Of a DNA stretch of 60,000 nt, positions 1 to 12,900 are shown in pieces. A program made the translations under genes and the position numbers. This DNA is from Tubiluchus corallicola (taxonomy: Eukaryota; Priapulida; Priapulimorpha; Priapulimorphida; Tubiluchidae): contig JAQGDQ010000002.1 in the NCBI GenBank assembly GCA_030141605.1, positions 1,224,501 through 1,284,500 of the forward strand, written 5' to 3'. The notes under the pieces are model-generated. The model was not told the DNA's origin and searched no databases. It saw only the letters and a program-made list of their open reading frames with translations. The stretch's first letter is position 1. The number at the start of each line of letters is the position of its first letter.

Positions 1-1637
1 TCTTCATTTCGGAAGCGCGTTGCCCAAAACTGGTGTTGTACCTCTTAGCGTTAGAGGTGTTCAGTTGTGACGTGGTGCACATGTTCGAGGCTCATGCGCG
101 AGCAAAGCGAGAAACTTAACTTGAAATTTGAATTTTAAATTTAAAATTTGCCGAGTTTTTGTATATCATACTGAATGTTGTACAGTAGCACTGTATATAG
201 ATGCAACACGCTCGTGGAATGTTTGTGCTATCGACAGTTATTTTCAATTGTGACTTCATCAATAGCTGGTTACACCCGCCATTAATTATGTTTTTAACCT
301 ATTATTTATTTATCAGAAACGCTTTGACATTAATATAGGTGTTAAAATGTATACTTTTATCGTACTTCAAAATGGGTAGAACATGAAAAATCATGCTGTT
401 TTCTTTTAAAATCTGGTTAACACAAGTCACGTTAGACAAGCAATTCCGTTTTTATTATTGTCGGTCTTGTCTAACGTGTCTGATCAGTAAGTGACTTGCT
501 CCATATTTCTTAAGGCGTTCTTGGAAATGTTTACAGTTGTGGAGCGACTGCGCTATACGAACATCATCGCCCGCGCTTATCAATCATCGTTCATAATTTT
601 TCTATTTTTACGTTTATTTACGACTTTTTATTCATAAAATCTACAATGGCCGCTCAGATTGAATGTTGTGTAATGTGTGTGCATCAGTAATAAAGATGGT
701 AGAAATTTCCGCTTACCGCTAAGCTTAATAGCTAATAAATAACGCACTCGCAGCTCGACGCACTTTAGCAAAATAAATGCGAAAATGAAAATGAATAGAA
801 AGCGGGAAAAACTGCGAGAAAATATTTAGCTAACAGCCACATGTATCTTGGCAACTGACACTGTACAGACTGTAGAAGAGATTTTACATAATGAATATAG
901 AAGAAACTGTATAGTTATCATTAATTATTATGGTCTTGTCAAGATTATTATTAATGATGGTAAAGATTCACAATTGATTAAATTTTGATAACAAACTTGA
1001 AAAGACACGAGATGCGAAATAGTTTCAAAACAGCGTGGATTTGAACGAGGATCTGTGTATAAGGCAACTGTCCAGAGTTCATCCCGTATAGATGGCCAAC
1101 CAAACTTAAGATTTTGCCAATGTTAAATCGCTCATTCTAATCGTTTACTGATTTTAACTAATTAGACTATTTTTTGTATAAAATTTTGAGCCTGAAAATT
1201 TTATATTCAAGGCCGCGGAAATGTCGGAGAGTTGTTGGGATTCGAAACCCTAGCGTGTTACTGATTACGGTATCTGGCATGCTTTTTTTCGTTTGTTTGG
1301 GGTGCCTGTGTATTAATTAGCATGTTTTTAACTGTTTTTCTCTCACGAAAACGCTGTAAATTCGTCAGATCACTGGAATAAACGATGTAAAAGAACGTTT
1401 AGATTCAGGCGAATTTTTGTTTAATGGTGAATTAAATGCCAGGCAGTTAGTAAGTTACATGTGCAATGTTGTAAGCACAAATACGCAAAATCCGTTTCTG
1501 AAAATCTATAACTGAATACTTTTACCTTTTAAGTATAGATCATTTAGTATATATATATATATTCAACCTAGACAGTAAGGCAGTATGTAATAATTAAGTG
1601 AGATCTTGTTAATAACTTTATTTCTTTTTAACTGTAG
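1..1637. other. Upstream region of the glutamate transporter gene; no coding exon recognised
   Basis: No open frame here resembles a known protein. The first coding exon downstream is preceded by a splice acceptor (pyrimidine-rich tract ending in tgtag at 1637), so at least one non-coding 5' exon and the promoter probably lie here or beyond the left edge. A short (AT)n run sits near 1546-1561. I could not place a promoter. Confidence 0.3.
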
Positions 1638-1651
1638 GAAGCCAGATCATC

Positions 1652-1705
1652 ATGGAGGACTGCAAAGCTGGAGTCAATGAAATCCGTTACACGCCAGCCA
1701 CTAGG
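1652..1705 (+). CDS. SLC1A2: EAAT2-like coding exon 1 (start codon exon)
   Basis: The exon runs from an acceptor at 1637/1638, with 14 nt of 5' UTR, to a donor agg|gtaaac at 1705/1706. ATG at 1652 lies in good context (A at -3, G at +4). It encodes 18 residues starting MEDCKAG and ends in phase 0, the phase needed by the exon at 5116. I chose it because the next exon has no in-frame ATG before its first membrane segment and is itself preceded by an acceptor. There is no homology support for these 18 residues, so an RNA read is needed. Confidence 0.6.
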
Positions 1706-2241
1706 GTAAACTCATAAAAGCTTTAATAATTAATGTTAAGCAATTAATTACGCTATTGCAAGAGGAAGAAGTACGTGTGGTGGTAAATGAAGTGAGCGAA
1801 GATTGCAAAGGCGCAAAGCTGTACAAGTTGAAAATGACTAAGTTATTTTTTCTATGGATGTCACTGTAGTCTATACATAAGAACGGAATACGTAACTATA
1901 ATACTAATAGATTTGTGGAATACAATAAGCAAACTCCAGACAATCTGACAAACTTCTAGAGACTGTTTTTTTTCTTATACTAATATGCAGTGATGGAATT
2001 GTGATTTTGAACTAGTAATGCGTTATTCGAAAATTATTAAATATAACGAATAGTAAAGTTACTACGTTATGAAATGAAGAGTCATAAAATTACTATTTTG
2101 ACATAACCACTGCCAGTATTTTAAAATAATGAGTTGCTCCTTTGAAGTTGAGCTAATAAACTTGCAAAGTCTTTAGAAAATTACTAGATAATAGTAATAA
2201 TAATAATAATAATAATAACAATAATAATAATAATAATAATA

Positions 2242-2286
<45 letters not shown>

Positions 2287-2293
2287 GTGATGG

Positions 2294-2360
<67 letters not shown>

Positions 2361-2375
2361 AATAATAATAATAAT

Positions 2376-2451
<76 letters not shown>

Positions 2452-5400
2452 TTGATATAAGACAATGTCCGACTATATTTTGTCCTTCCTTGTATGACAT
2501 TTAATGTGTTGAAAATAATTCGAGACTCCCGAATTATTAACAACACATTAAATGTCATACAAGCAAGGACAAAATTTTAGATCACTGTTGACGTTATAAT
2601 GCCTTACAACGTGCACCCCTGTGCGATGCAGACCACAACATGATCTACCTGGTTCCAAAATATAAACAGCAGTTGAAGCGTGAGAAACCTGTCAAAAGAG
2701 CAGTTACAGTGTGGTCCAGTGCAGCCACTGAACGTCTTCAATACTGTACAGACTGGAACATCTTCACAAATTCCTCAGAGTCAATCAAAGAATGCACGGA
2801 TGCTATTGTTGAGTATATGAAATTTTGTGAAAAGATCTGCATCCCAGCTACGACGGTGGTACTTAATCCTTATAAAAATTTGTGGTTCAATGGCTCTATT
2901 TCGTCTAAAGTCCGGGCGAGACAAATAGCCTATAAATCTGGTGACCAGCAGCAATACAAAATCGCGAAGTATGATCACCGGAAATCAATCAAGTCTGCCA
3001 AACGTGATTTTAACAACAAATTGGAGCAAGACTTTTTGTCTAATGAAACTCGAGAACTTTGGCAAGGACTAAATAAAATTACGAATTACAAACCGAAATA
3101 AAAATATATTAACTTAGACGACCCAACTTTCCCGGATAAACTGAATAATTTTTACAGTCGTTTTGATAAAGAAACGGGACCATTATTAGATTATTTGAAT
3201 AAGTCAACTTACAATAACACTCCATCTCTTGTTATACAAGAAAACGATGTGCGGCGACAGTTTGCTAAGCTGAAAGTTAAAAAATCAGCAGGACCAGATC
3301 GTGTAACACCGCGGCATGTGCGATACTGCTCTTATCAACCTGCCTATATCTTTACTCATATTTATAATTGGTCTTTAAGCATTTAAAAATTGCCTAAACA
3401 GTTTAAGCAATCTATCATTATCCCTGTGCCAAAGAGAAACTCAGTTACTACATTTAATGACTATAGACCTGTGGCTTTAACATCAGTACTAAGCAAAACA
3501 CTAGAACGTTTGATCTTACATTTCCTGAAATCTGTTGTTTCACCATTTTTGGACCAATTTCAATTTGCATATCGTGCTATTCGTTCCACAGATGATGCTG
3601 TAGCTCTTGTTGTTCGTGATGTACTAATTGTGATGTACAACACACCTTGATAAAAGTAATTGTTGTGCCAGAATCCTTTTCGTTGATTTCAGTTCAGCTT
3701 TCAATGCTATTCTGCCACTAAAATTGTATTACAAAATGACGGAACTCAACATACCTGACTGGCTGTGTAGTTTCGTACTTGAGTTCTTGACAGGGCGATC
3801 ACAGATTGTCAAGATAATTAATGGAAACACTACCATTTTTTCAACTTCTAAGGTTAATACAGGAGCTTCTCAGGGGTGCGTCCTGTCTCCAATTCTATAC
3901 ACGTTGTTTACATATGTATGTCTATCTATACATCTATATCTATCTATCTATATCTATGACTGTGAAGTATCTTTCCCAATACTATGATGGTAAAATTCGC
4001 TCATGATACCACACTGGCTGGCCTTATTTGCAGTAACAACGAGACTAATTATTTTCAGGAAGTTCAAAATTTAACACGCTGGTGCGAACAGAATAATTTA
4101 GAACTGAATGTTTCAAAAACAAAAGTAATTATCATAGATTTTAGAAAAGAGACTGATGGAAAAGCACCTTTGCTTATAAATAATACAGCTGTAGAAATTG
4201 TAAAAGATTTCAAATTTCTGGGAATAATAATTTGAGATGATCTTAAATGGGAAGCTAATGTGCTCTGTTGTGTAAAAAAGGGCCGCCAGCGTTTGTACTT
4301 TTTAAGACAACTCAAATAATTTAACTTTGCCCCTGCTATGACGGAGAGTTTTTATCGTGCAGTAATTAAAAGGATTTTAACAACATCCCTCACTGTTTGG
4401 TATGGCGCTACCACGCAGGGAGATCGCAATGCTCTTGATCAAGTTGTTAAATCCGCCGCAAAAATAATAGGAGTTTAACAGCAATCTATGGCATATTTGT
4501 ATGAAACTAGGGTCGCAAAGAGGGTGCAAGTTATCATGAAAGATGAATTCCATCCAGGTAATAAATATTTTGAAATGCTTCCCTCTGGTCGTAGATTCCG
4601 CTCAATTAACGCTAAAACCAAAGAACTTTAAATTCTTTCTACCCCGTTGCAATTCGCACCATCAACAGTAAATTTCAGTAAATCTTCAATATTAATTCTT
4701 TGTGTCACTGTACAACTGACTGAATTATTTGTGATAATCTCCTTGTTGTTTCTATAAGTTACTGCAGCACGTAAAACCACATAGATTTCATTGTATGTAT
4801 TATGCTATAATGACAATAAATTGCTTACTTACTTACTTATGTGATGCATTTTTTGTTCGAATTTATGTAGTATTTCAATTTCAATTCAATTTTTATTTCA
4901 ATCTAAATTATTATAGTTCCCCGGTTTTAACACATAAATTTTCGCTCAGTTAAGTAAGCGGCTAAGGTGTATGTCCGGTATTTTACGTCAATCGAAACGC
5001 ATAATTATAATGAAACGCTAACTTCTGTCACTCATTCGGTAAGACAATCGTATTATCCTCCCCTTTGCATTAAAGTCATAGCCACAGTCTTAAAATTCTT
5101 TTTCTTTTTTTCGAGTTGAAAGGCTGTTGCTTGACGACTGCAACTCGCACCGGAACTTGTTGCCTGTCCTGCCTTACCAGAACGAAGGTTTGCTGTGTTG
5201 CATTCACAAAATGGCAGCGAGAAAATCTTCTTCTGGTCATGACAATATGTGGAGTTTTTCTTGGAATTCTACTGGGTGGATTAGTTCGCCTGACCACACC
5301 CACAGAAGATACTATAATGCTCGTGGCGTTTCCTGGTGATATTCTCATGCGCATGCTAAAGATGATGGTACTTCCCCTAATCGTCTCTTCTCTTATCTCA

Positions 5401-6866
5401 GGTAAATAAATAAAAGAGCAAATAAACAACGAACAAATTGGTGGAGGATGGACTCGCTGAGTAAGAGCGTGACCAGTTGACTGTCCGTATTTACTACTGA
5501 CTGACTATCTTGTTGACTGGTTGGCTGATTCATGGACTGACAAATGAATGAATGTTTGACTGACCCACTAACTAACTGGTTGATTAACTGAATGAATAAA
5601 CAACTGAACATTTAGCCAACTGACTGGCTTGCTAGCAGACTGCTTGTCAACAGATAGCTTACTTAAGCAGATACCCCAAGTCTTGTATTTAACAGTATTT
5701 CAAGAAGGCATTACCAGTGTATACAATGATTATTCATTCTTTAGTTTATTCATTTTTATCGTCTCATTTCCTGGAAACCTGTACAATTTTTCACACTTGT
5801 TGATTTCTAATTTGATTTCAAAACTTGCAGGTTTAGCTCAACTTGACGCAAAGTCGTCGGGGAAGATGGGCTCAAGAGCTCTGCTGTATTACTTCACTAC
5901 AACTATGATTGCTGCTATCATAGGTAAAATAATAATGTTAGGTCTGCTTATAAACATTATTAAAGGAATGCGCTACTATTTTTAAAAGCGTCTTCGTTTC
6001 TTGTTGGTGCATGTTACAACTGATGTGGTAATCAACGCCCGATATTGTAATACAGAAAACATTAACGCATATTATAATAAAAATCAACACAATGTAATAA
6101 CTAACCGATAATGTAATAAAAACCTAGCAAATAATGTAAGATCCCGAAAACGCATCATGTACTAACAAAAAGTTTAACAAAAATTCTAACTCAAATGGCG
6201 TTTGCCAGACATCAGAATGCGTATGCGTTATGGCGCATTCAGATATAGAGACTTCTCTCGCAACTTCTGTCTGAGAGTAAAATTGCTACGTACTGACCTT
6301 CAACTCAGTGTATAGCGGTGTTAAAATACTAAAAACGGTCATAATTTGGACAAGCTCGTGTGTTCCACTATAATATTTTACTGTTACATAATAATCAGTA
6401 AGTAATTGCCTCAGGTTCTGCTAGAGGTTATGCATCCATCTGCTGATTTGGGACTATAGGCAACTGTCTGTATTTCATTTGCATACAAAACGTACAATTT
6501 TATAAAAGCGGGAAGCCAGCAGGCTTAATTAAAGCACATATGCTGATCATTTAGTTAGAGCAAAATACTAAATAAAGACAAAAATAAAATACAGCCTCTC
6601 ATTGCATTTATAATTATTGCGTAAATTATAATTTGTAACTATTTATAAAGGTTTTGAAAAATTTATCAAACTTTCCCAAGAGAAACTGAAATGGATATAT
6701 GATCATATTTCATGCTGATTGCTGACCCATTATCAGAGAGAAATGGTTTTAGCGACGATTTCACGTAAAAAATGCACAACGAGAGGTGAAGGGCTCGAGA
6801 GAGAAGAGAGAGAAAGAGGGGGGAGAGGGAAAGGGAGAGGAAGGGAGAAGGAGTAGGGCAGGGAGA

Positions 6867-6954
<88 letters not shown>

Positions 6955-9900
6955 ATTATTATAAGTACCGTATTATAAGTGTTCTTATTTTCTGTTTGCG
7001 GTTATTGTATTAATACGGCAAAATTCTCAGCATCAGTGTAATACAGTCACGTTACGTAATATATGAAGCTATATTGACTAGTCATAAATTTTTGCAATCA
7101 CTCTTTTAGTCTTTCGTTTTCTCTATAAACTAAACTAGCATTCATATTGAAAAGCCAAATTGAGTAAAACCGAGTAAAATCATTCATTTCAAACAGCACC
7201 TAAGCTGCGCTTGCAGGTTAATTAATAGTTGCCAATTAAAAGGCATCTATTGAGGAGATTACCTGTAAGTGAAAACCGTTTTTGAAAAATGTTAACTTTT
7301 TTGTTATTAGAAAAAGTAGTGAAATTAGGTAGTTCATACGTACTTTATAGTTTTAGGTTGCCTGGAGTTTGTTCGCTTATGTTTTTGAATTTTTTGATAA
7401 GTCTTTTGATATTTCTCAAAGGATTTAAATTAAGTCAAGATGCGACTAATTGCAAATCGTTGTTTAAAATGTGAGAGCTACACGTCATAGTTTGCAAAGC
7501 ACTTCGGATTTGGCTAGCCATTCAATGCCGGGCGTTTATTATATTAGTAGATGTAACAGTGTAATGACGACATGCACGCATGAACTAGTGTGTGTGTGTA
7601 CACCCACACCAATGCGTTGCACACACACGCAACCACGCATGCACACACACACAAACACACATGTGCATATAGAGGTACGCATGGGTGCTTTCATACATAT
7701 ATTCACAACATATTTTGGAACATACACACGCACGCAAGCGTGCACGCGCGCGCGCACACACACACATTAAGGGTGGTAAAAATGGTACAGGTAAAATTGG
7801 CACAAGAAAAAATGGCACGGTAAAAATGCCACAGGAAAAATGGCACATACGTTATTTCGATGCGATTGATTTCTATAATAATACTAGAATGCGCTCAGTA
7901 AGAAGTAGATCTCTGTCTAAACTCCGGGCTCATCCTATTATTTTGATGAATTAACACAAAGATAGACAAGCAAACGTACAAAAATGTACTTGTACTGGCA
8001 TTATATAGACTAGCAAAAAATTTCACAAAATATTTGTTCGTTAAATAGCTTTATAATCAATAATGCGCGAATCTTTTCAACCGTTAATTTTAGCGATGGC
8101 AATAGACTGACAAACACATACGTACTAAGGCATCTTATAAGGCTATACACATTAACAAGCAAAAGTTATTGACAGCATTACACCATTTTTGCAAGCGAGA
8201 ATTTCTCGAAATGGAGCTGGAACTAACTCCTATATGCAGATACTGATATATGCGTATGTGTTAATCGTGGGCAAACTCCGCTTCATTTATTGTTTGAATG
8301 CCGTCTAGTCGATACAACCAAAAGAAATGCTTTAACAGATAAATTACCAGCATTAAATATAAATCATATTATAGGCGAACGCATTTAGCAATGGATGACT
8401 TTCTGGCTAGTTTAATGTAAAACTTTAAAAAGTTTTTGTCAAAATAGGAAGGCCAAATTGTTATGCTAATATAGATATTGGTAGATAAATTGATAGATAA
8501 AATTGTGATTGCATTTACCGTTAAGTAGTTTTGCCCTACAAATAGAGGGCAGCACTAGTACATACTGTAGTATAATTTGTATTTGTGTGCAAATAAAAGA
8601 TTTATAATAAGAATAAGAATAATAACTCCTAGCGGTTTGTCCAAGCGGAGATAACAAAACAGATGTACTAAACACTCCCTCTGAGACCACCACGAAGTAC
8701 TTCACGAATGTTTTTTGTACGTTGTGTTTGGTCAAGAAGCGGCGAAAAGAATCCCATTTTGGCGTCCTATAACCGCCTTTCTTCACAAAGTTTCTTGGAA
8801 ATTTGTTTGACAGTTTTTACGTAATGGGCTTTCTGCCGTAACAAACAGAAAACAACCAAGCAAACAGACAAACAAAATGCGTTAAAGCTAACTTCCTTGA
8901 CAGAGGCAAAAATAACTAAAATAATTATCCCCCACTGTAACTCCTCTGTCATTTTTAAAGGTGCCATTTTTGCCTTCTTTTCCATTTGAGCCATTTTTCC
9001 TGTGCCATTTTTTCTTGTGTTATTTTTACTATGCCATTTTTTTCTGTGCCATTTTTACCTACATTACAGTTGAGTTATTGGCCCGAACTAGCAGAGCTGC
9101 TCTGAACTCCCACCCTAGTAACCCAATATCAGTCAGAGCCACCTAACTTTATCAGTGATACATCATTACATTTTGAATGCACTCAACACGGGAGTTTACT
9201 TATAGGCCTATGCGTCTTTCTGTAAGATATCCAGAACACATTTTAAGAAAGAAAGACGTGCTTACAACAATTAGCCTAATTGCTAATTAACTAAAGAATG
9301 AAGCACTGAAACATACACACAACTCACGCGCGCACACAAGCACGCCTAAGCAAGCACCTCTCACTAGAATGCTGTAAAATAACCAGTTGTCTTTGTTTCA
9401 TCCATTTCGATTCCGTTCTGGTGATCACATGTTTAGTTCGTAGGTTTCCACAAAATTACAACAATAGCTACTGCCCTAATAATGTCTTTTTTGCATTATG
9501 TGAAGAAAATAACGAAAGTCATCCACACAATAGTGCACTAATTACTTCAGTCTTTTTTTTAATTTGAGCAAAACAAAATAAAGGCTAGCAAAGTCACTGA
9601 GAAACAAACAATGAAATAGTGGCGTACATAACTGTCATAATTACATTGATAGAGGCACGTGTAATAGTGATGTTAAATTTCGATTTATGACAAGCGCAAA
9701 GCGGGGCTGCACTGTTCTATGAGAAGAAAGACGAAAACAGAAAACTATGCTTACAAAATTGTAGATGTCGTATATGAATCTCGTCATAGTTTTCATAAAT
9801 TATTATCTTTGTCAGTTTGAGTTATATAACTGGCGACATATATTTTACCAGGAATTGTCATGGTAGTGGTAATACATCCAGGAAACCAAGACATAAAGAA

Positions 9901-12900
9901 GCAACTTGGTGAGGGAAAAAAAGCACAGGAGGTGACCACCCTCGACGCCTTTCTTGACCTCCTCCGGTAATTCTTCGTATGCTTTTTAATCGCCTTTAAT
10001 TATTAATCGCAAAAACAAGTGTACTAAGGGTTTTTGAACACATTTTCTTGCTTTCATGATGCATAGCTTTGCAGATTTATTATGTGTTATTTAAGTCCGA
10101 CAGATAGTAGCGTTGATAAAATAAGATACTTTAAGTTAAGCTTGTACGTTCGTATTATTCAGGTATTCGACGTTTTAGTAGTTTGTCACGGATTCCCGTG
10201 ATTGAGTTCTACTCTGCTGTTAGACCTTTCATTTACAGTATTGCAAACTAGTTTATTCCGGTTCTTACAACCTTTGCAAATCTACCTAGAGTCGTTCAAT
10301 TAGGTTAACCTTGAATTATTTATACTGGCTTCATTCTAAAGTTATAAATTCCTTGGTCACCCTTGTACAGGTGACCATTTGATGCTTGCTATTCTTACAA
10401 GCAAACGTCATATGATCCGCCTAATTCGTTAGGTTATTTTTTTCCCTCTTTTCAATAGTTTTTTATAGTTATGTGCTGTTTGCGCGTTATATATCTAGCA
10501 TTGCTACTCTGTGTTTATTGGATTAACTATGTGCTAAAGTGAATAAAGTGAATGATTGGTTGTCCTGCTGTAATAGAAAGTAATAATGTAAATGCGCCAA
10601 ATCATGTAAGTTGCAGTAAATTATATTTTGGGTGGCCACTCTTTTAATCAAATGGTTGTGCGCTTTTTATTAAAAGTCAAGAATTAATCTAAATTATATA
10701 TTTCAATAACAGCAAACCATTTTAATTAACAACTGGTAAACTTAAGCGTTATGCACCTTTTGCTATAAAACCAAATTAGACTATGTACATTCCCACGCAT
10801 TTGTTTAATTCTAATCAACAAATTAAAAACCAGGCCGATGTCTCTCCCACAAACTTCTGAAAAAATGAGCATTTTTCACTTAGTTTGCCTTTCTTTGTTC
10901 TGTTCTCATCTGTCCTGTCCTGTCCTGTCCAGTCTTGTCCTATCTTGTCCTGTCCTGGCTTGTCCTGTCTTGCTCTGTTCTGTCCTTTCCTGTCCTGTCC
11001 GGTCCGGCTATCTATCATGTCCTGTGCGTGCTATGCTCTGCTGTGCTGTGCTGTTCTGCGCTGTCCTGTCTTGTCCTGTCCTGACATTTGTTACTTTTTG
11101 CTTTAACTTGCATGTGCTTCTTGTACCGTCTTCAACAGAGAAGGTTTGCACATAAAAATGTGTTTTTTTTATTATAATAAGTGAGCAGTTTCTAAAAGAG
11201 AAAGAAAGGATTTTAAAGTAGATCCAGAAAACTTTCTATACAAGGTTTTATTACTTAGCATTATATTTACGTGTTTGAATTGATGTTACGTGTTTGAATT
11301 GATGTAACTAAAATATCCTAATAATTTCAAATATTTGCGCCAGCTGACAAAACATCACTGTATCACCATTCCAGGGTGCACTACTGGCTCACAAAAATAT
11401 ATTATTTATCCTATTTATCAATGAAAACTAATAAAACTAATTCATACTTTTGCTTAATTAGCAACAGTGCACTACGAATGCTGTGATTATTTTTTCAAAC
11501 TTTACGCAATATTATCTAAACTTGTTTTTAAACGACTTACCATTAAAATAGCTGCGCCTACAGTCATCACGAGTTCTTAAATTTACAAGATTTGTACAGT
11601 GCTACTACTAACGCGAACTGTATGCAATGGGGCAACATGTAAGTAATGCAAAATTTCAAAACGAATTTTTTAAGCTCAGCTTTAAGAAGAGTGTTTACTC
11701 TCTTTTACATTTCCTGCTGTTCGAATTACCTTGAGTAATTCTGGACAAAGTTTTACTTCTAGCAACTTGTTTCCGGAGAACGTGGTCCAAGCATGCTTTA
11801 AACAAACACAAACTGGATATGAATATGAAAAAATTATGAAAAACGTCACAAGGCACGTGACCCCGCCACCTGGTGAGCCAGCAACGTCAGTGAGGTTACA
11901 TTTGGAAAACATAACCGAAATCGTAAAAACGAGAAAAATTGATTACAAGGACGGAACCAACATTCTTGGTAAGATTACTAATTAGCTTAATTAGCTAAAA
12001 TTAATTTTAATTTTCATGATGAATATTTCACCCTATGATTTCTTTTAAATTGTACATAAAATCTATTGGTGTCGATTCTCAATTTTTAGTCATATTTTAC
12101 TTGTGTTACCACTACAGACGCAATCAAAATATTGACGTTTGAGTAATTTGAAAAAGTAGCGAAATTTCTGCGAAGCCTGCATAAATATTAAAATGTAATA
12201 TTAATGTGTGAAATTTCCACCGTATATTCAAATAAGTTACACAATGACATTTAATTTTATATTTCGCACTACAAAAAATAAAGGTAACTACTTCCCAAAA
12301 AACGATTATTATTTCCGTTAGTATTTTCTTAATACGATTCAGCCTAGAGTCGAGCACCTGCTTCTGTATTACAAAGCGAGTAACAGGCTTATGCCGAGCG
12401 AAGATTTAAAAAAAACAATTAGAAGTTCCTGGCATTTTGGAAAATGAACTGTATACAGCTTTCTGATATTTTGAATTATTTTCGTCATACATGTAATTCA
12501 GAATACAACATTTATCAACCTAACTTTTGAATTTTGTAAGATTATATATAAACCACAAACTGTCTTTTCACTCTTTTAACATCACATCAAGTTTCTTTTC
12601 ACTCCTGAAGGTTTTGATCTATTGAGTTTTCGTAACTTTACAGAACTTTTGCGCCCTACCCAGAAAAAATGTCTTGATTTTTATCATGTTAGTAGAATGA
12701 TTATGTTTATGATTAACAGTAGTGATCAGTAGTATGTTAATGGTTAACTATGAGCAATGTATTTGGTACATGTAAAATAATTATACCAATTAGCAAAACC
12801 CCGCGACCTTGACTTTCGCATCGCTAGTCACGCTCGCAGACTGATTTCGGTCAACGTACAACGTTCTTTACCCTCTCATTCTCTCACTCACTCATTCACT

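Noticed and set aside
1228-1256. tRNA T-arm-like sequence around gggattcgaaaccc
   Set aside because: No matching anticodon arm or acceptor stem could be assembled on either strand.
2153-2558. Long open frames of poly-Ile, poly-Met, poly-Leu/Ser
   Set aside because: They are the six-frame translation of a TAA/ATG microsatellite.
10815-11155. Cys/Ser-rich and Gln/Asp-rich frames on both strands
   Set aside because: Translation of the CTGTC repeat.
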